Assembly (NCBI GenBank): GCA_016934175.1
Contig: JAFGTI010000079.1
Coordinates: 1-26,239 of the forward strand
Reading direction: 5' to 3'
Source: Acholeplasmataceae bacterium
Lineage (GTDB): Bacteria > Bacillota_I > Bacilli_A > Acholeplasmatales > Acholeplasmataceae
DNA length: 26,239 bases
This document shows positions 24,079-26,239 of the stretch, in pieces. Under the pieces are notes generated by a model. The model was not told where the DNA came from. It did no database searches and was given only the letters and a program-made list of their open reading frames with translations. Within the stretch, counting starts at the first letter, position 1; the number at the start of each line of letters is the position of its first letter. Position numbers and translations under genes: made by a program.

Positions 24079-24720
24079 ATGAAAAAGTTATTATTAGGTA
24101 TTACAATCTTATTTATGGGTTTAGCGTTAACAGGGTGCTTCGCATCAGATGAGTTATCTGCGTTTGAAAAAACCACTGGAAATATAATCACAACTGTCAA
24201 CCGCTTTGAGACAATCGAAAACGATGAACTTAATGTACAATTGCTTAATCAATTAGAATCTAGCAAGGTTAAGACACTCAATCTTACGCTTGATACTTCA
24301 GATGAAATGACTGATCACGAAAAAATAGAACATATCATTCAGTTATACCAATCGGTATCAAGTGCACATCAACAAAACACAACGCTACGTTTAGAGATTA
24401 AGGATTTATGGACAACAACACAGGAACAAGTTTCTCAGTTTAGAGCGGCAGAATTAACATTAAGTGACGCTGATAAAACGACAATTACTGATTATAAGGT
24501 GATTTTAGCTGTCAAAGGTCTTGAAGTTAAAGATACAATTGGTGACGTTCAAACGCTCATCCAAGAGGTCAAAGATAATTTTAATCTCGAACACCTAGAC
24601 TTAATCACCGCAAATTTGGAACAAGTTTTAGATATTTTGACTTTAAGATATGAATTTATGGTTTATCTTCAAACGGTAATAACTGATGTCAATCAATCAA
24701 TCTTGTCTTACATTACCTAA
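24079..24720 (+). CDS. Lipoprotein of unknown function
   Basis: A 213-residue protein with a classic lipoprotein signal: MKKLLLGITILFMGLALTGC, with the lipobox LTGC ending at C20, the lipidated residue after cleavage. The mature part is acidic and largely helical, rich in E, L, T and Q, with no enzymatic motif I know. It should be anchored to the outer face of the membrane. AAGGAGG ribosome site eight bases before the ATG. It is a single gene flanked by a divergent membrane protein gene and a convergent mscS gene. Confidence 0.8.
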   Translation: MKKLLLGITILFMGLALTGCFASDELSAFEKTTGNIITTVNRFETIENDELNVQLLNQLESSKVKTLNLTLDTSDEMTDHEKIEHIIQLYQSVSSAHQQNTTLRLEIKDLWTTTQEQVSQFRAAELTLSDADKTTITDYKVILAVKGLEVKDTIGDVQTLIQEVKDNFNLEHLDLITANLEQVLDILTLRYEFMVYLQTVITDVNQSILSYIT

Positions 24721-24756
24721 AAAAAGAGCCTTCGCTAAAATGAAGGCTCTTTTTTT
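24721..24756. terminator. Bidirectional terminator between lipoprotein and mscS genes
   Basis: A 13-base stem (24721-24733 with 24742-24754) around an eight-base loop, with A- and T-runs on both flanks. It serves the two convergent genes. Confidence 0.9.
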
Positions 24757-24757
24757 G

Positions 24758-25702
24758 TTATTCTTCTTCTTGATGAACAACCAATTGTGGAAAAGGAATT
24801 TCGATGTTATTTTTATCAAATAGTAATTTGAATTCTCTATTCATAGAACGTGCTACTTTATATTTATCTAGCTCATGACATCTTGCTAAAATTCTCAAAA
24901 CAACTGATGAATCAGCAAGTGATTCTACACCTGTATAAAATGGACCTTTTTTAATTAAATCAATTCTCTCACCAATCTCTTTTAAGTTGTCAATAATTAA
25001 TTTTTCAACTTTTTCTAAGTCTTCACTATAACTGATTGATATCAAACATATCGACTGTGAAAGTTCACTTGAAGTATTGATTGCTCCACGTATATCAGAA
25101 TTATTAATAATCAATGTATCTCCATTTTTATCTTGGATCTTTGTAATTCTTAGACCAATTTCAATGACTGTTCCTCTCATACCGCTAATTTGAATGACAT
25201 CACCAACAGAAAATTGTTTTTCAAATATAATGAAAAGACCACAAAAGATATCTTCAATAAGACTTTGTGCACCAAAACTTATTGCTAAACCTAAAATACC
25301 AGCACCAGCTAATAGCGTAGGTGTTTGAACTCCCCATGCACTAAGGATTAGAAAGACTGCAACTAAAACAATAATATATTTGATAACGCTACTCATCAAT
25401 TTTCCTATGGTCTCACTACGTTGTCCTTGTCTAGTTAGCAAAGGAACCAATACCTGAAGTAACCTATTAATAATCCAAACAAAGATGATGATTGTAACAC
25501 TTTCTAAGACAATCACATAGTTGTTACTGAAAAAATCAATCAGATTAAAAAATTTACCAACGCTACTATTGATAATCTGAGCGAATGTTGTTCCTTGGAA
25601 TAGCAAACTTGAAAACATACCTAGAAACAGAAAGATGAATATAATAACAGCAACAACAATAATCTGAACCTTTTCTTTCTTCGACTTCTCTTTAAATTTC
25701 AT
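24758..25702 (-). CDS. MscS family mechanosensitive channel
   Basis: A 314-residue small-conductance mechanosensitive channel. Membrane segments are at about 10-32, 55-80 and 98-120. The pore-lining TM3 region LLAGAGILGLAISFGAQSLI, rich in Gly and Ala, is followed by IFEKQFSVGDVIQ and GTVIEIGLRITKIQDKNGD of the beta domain. It opens under membrane tension and releases solutes on osmotic downshock. The ribosome site AAGGAG partly overlaps the stop of the upstream gene, which lies 10 bases away, so both share a transcript. Confidence 0.92.
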   Translation of the reverse strand: MKFKEKSKKEKVQIIVVAVIIFIFLFLGMFSSLLFQGTTFAQIINSSVGKFFNLIDFFSNNYVIVLESVTIIIFVWIINRLLQVLVPLLTRQGQRSETIGKLMSSVIKYIIVLVAVFLILSAWGVQTPTLLAGAGILGLAISFGAQSLIEDIFCGLFIIFEKQFSVGDVIQISGMRGTVIEIGLRITKIQDKNGDTLIINNSDIRGAINTSSELSQSICLISISYSEDLEKVEKLIIDNLKEIGERIDLIKKGPFYTGVESLADSSVVLRILARCHELDKYKVARSMNREFKLLFDKNNIEIPFPQLVVHQEEE

Positions 25703-25712
25703 ATTTTTCTCC

Positions 25713-26239
25713 TTATTCTATTATCATAATTCCAGAAATGATCTGATAATACATCATGGTCGTTTCATTTCTTAAACCGATATTAATTTTAACTGGTATG
25801 ATGCTTGGTTTATCAATAGTAAATGAAACTGTTTTAGACTCTCCTAGCGATGTGAATCCAAATGATTCACCTGACAAAAACCAATCATAATCATCTTGTA
25901 TTTCATAAATTTCATAATATGCAAGTTGATAATTGTGGAACGGATCTGTTAGTGTAATGTTTACTTCAAAATATGTATCATATTGTTCAATGTCAATCGT
26001 ATAAGAAAATGAATTCAAGGTCCTAACTTCAATTGGTCCACTACTTATTGTTTCTTTAGCTAGTGTATGTGGATTTGTGAAAGATGCACTTACTTCTAGC
26101 ACATATAATGTGTTGTTTTTTAATTTATCAAAGGTAATTGCAGTATCCATAAGCATCGTTTCATCTTGAATATCATGACTATCAAAAGTTTTTGTTGATA
26201 CAACTAATCCATCTTTCTTCAATTTAAATTCGTATTCAA
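25713..26239 (-). CDS. Partial protein with fibronectin-III/Ig-like repeat features
   Basis: The frame is open to the window edge. The TTG at 26222 is an internal codon, because upstream codons (E-Y-E-F-K) continue without a stop, so the true start lies outside. About 175 C-terminal residues are visible. The pattern FDKLKNNTLYVLEVSASFTN and SGPIEVRTLNSFSYTID resembles the strands of fibronectin type III or similar beta-sandwich domains, and a second beta-rich segment follows. Surface or extracellular location is likely but the signal sequence is not seen. It runs into mscS. Confidence 0.55.
   Translation of the reverse strand, partial: EYEFKLKKDGLVVSTKTFDSHDIQDETMLMDTAITFDKLKNNTLYVLEVSASFTNPHTLAKETISSGPIEVRTLNSFSYTIDIEQYDTYFEVNITLTDPFHNYQLAYYEIYEIQDDYDWFLSGESFGFTSLGESKTVSFTIDKPSIIPVKINIGLRNETTMMYYQIISGIMIIE

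Noticed and set aside
1..26239. Mycoplasma-type code with UGA as tryptophan
   Set aside because: UGA ends several genes exactly at neighbour starts (ATGA overlaps), and tryptophan is UGG throughout.
1..26239. Mobile elements, CRISPR arrays, tRNA or rRNA genes
   Set aside because: No transposase or integrase frames, no spaced direct repeats, and no cloverleaf or rRNA-like sequence were found in the short intergenic gaps.

Overview
The window is AT-rich, densely packed bacterial DNA with short leaders and frequent ATGA start-stop overlaps. UGA is used as a stop in several genes (the Nudix gene, citF, citC, padR) while tryptophan is encoded by UGG, so this is the standard bacterial code, not the Mycoplasma code. 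The mix of genes (anaerobic amino-acid fermentation, PadR/HAAS pair, lipoprotein, MscS, peroxiredoxin-like Gpx) fits a low-GC Firmicutes or Tenericutes-type fermenter, for example an Acholeplasma/Izemoplasma-like or clostridial lineage. The lineage is inferred and not proven by the sequence.

Layout: (1) 1-1603, minus strand: threonine breakdown, tdh followed by the 5' part of kbl. (2) 1692-4800, minus strand: a two-subunit class I fumarase-type hydratase, then a Nudix hydrolase and a PlsC-like acyltransferase with a zinc ribbon. (3) 4957-14371, plus strand: one tight operon of nine genes, glutamate mutase (small cobalamin subunit, MutL-type chaperone, large subunit), methylaspartate ammonia-lyase, and the citrate-lyase-type complex (citD, citE, citF) with its maturation enzymes citC and a citX-citG fusion. 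(4) 14401-19248, minus strand and convergent to it: a five-gene flavin/iron-sulfur dehydrogenase plus 1-pyrroline-5-carboxylate dehydrogenase. (5) 19420-26239: ordinary genes, namely a glutathione-peroxidase homologue, a CASTOR/POLLUX-like RCK channel protein, a PadR/HAAS pair, a small membrane protein, a lipoprotein, an MscS channel and a partial surface-type protein.

Read together, regions 2 to 4 form a catabolic island. Proline is oxidised to pyrroline-5-carboxylate and then glutamate (region 4). Glutamate goes to 3-methylaspartate, mesaconate plus ammonia, citramalate, and finally acetate plus pyruvate (regions 2 and 3). The hydration of mesaconate to citramalate is the only step without a gene in the large operon, and the divergently transcribed fumarase-type hydratase is the obvious candidate. 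The 'citrate lyase' is therefore best read as citramalate lyase.

Both operons carry the same 12-base motif, TGTAAGCGTTTT, upstream of their first gene and in the direction of transcription. It resembles a CcpA cre half-plus-core and suggests shared (probably carbon-catabolite) control. They share a bidirectional terminator where they meet. No stretch longer than 300 bases lacks a gene, and I see no rRNA, tRNA, CRISPR or mobile element.
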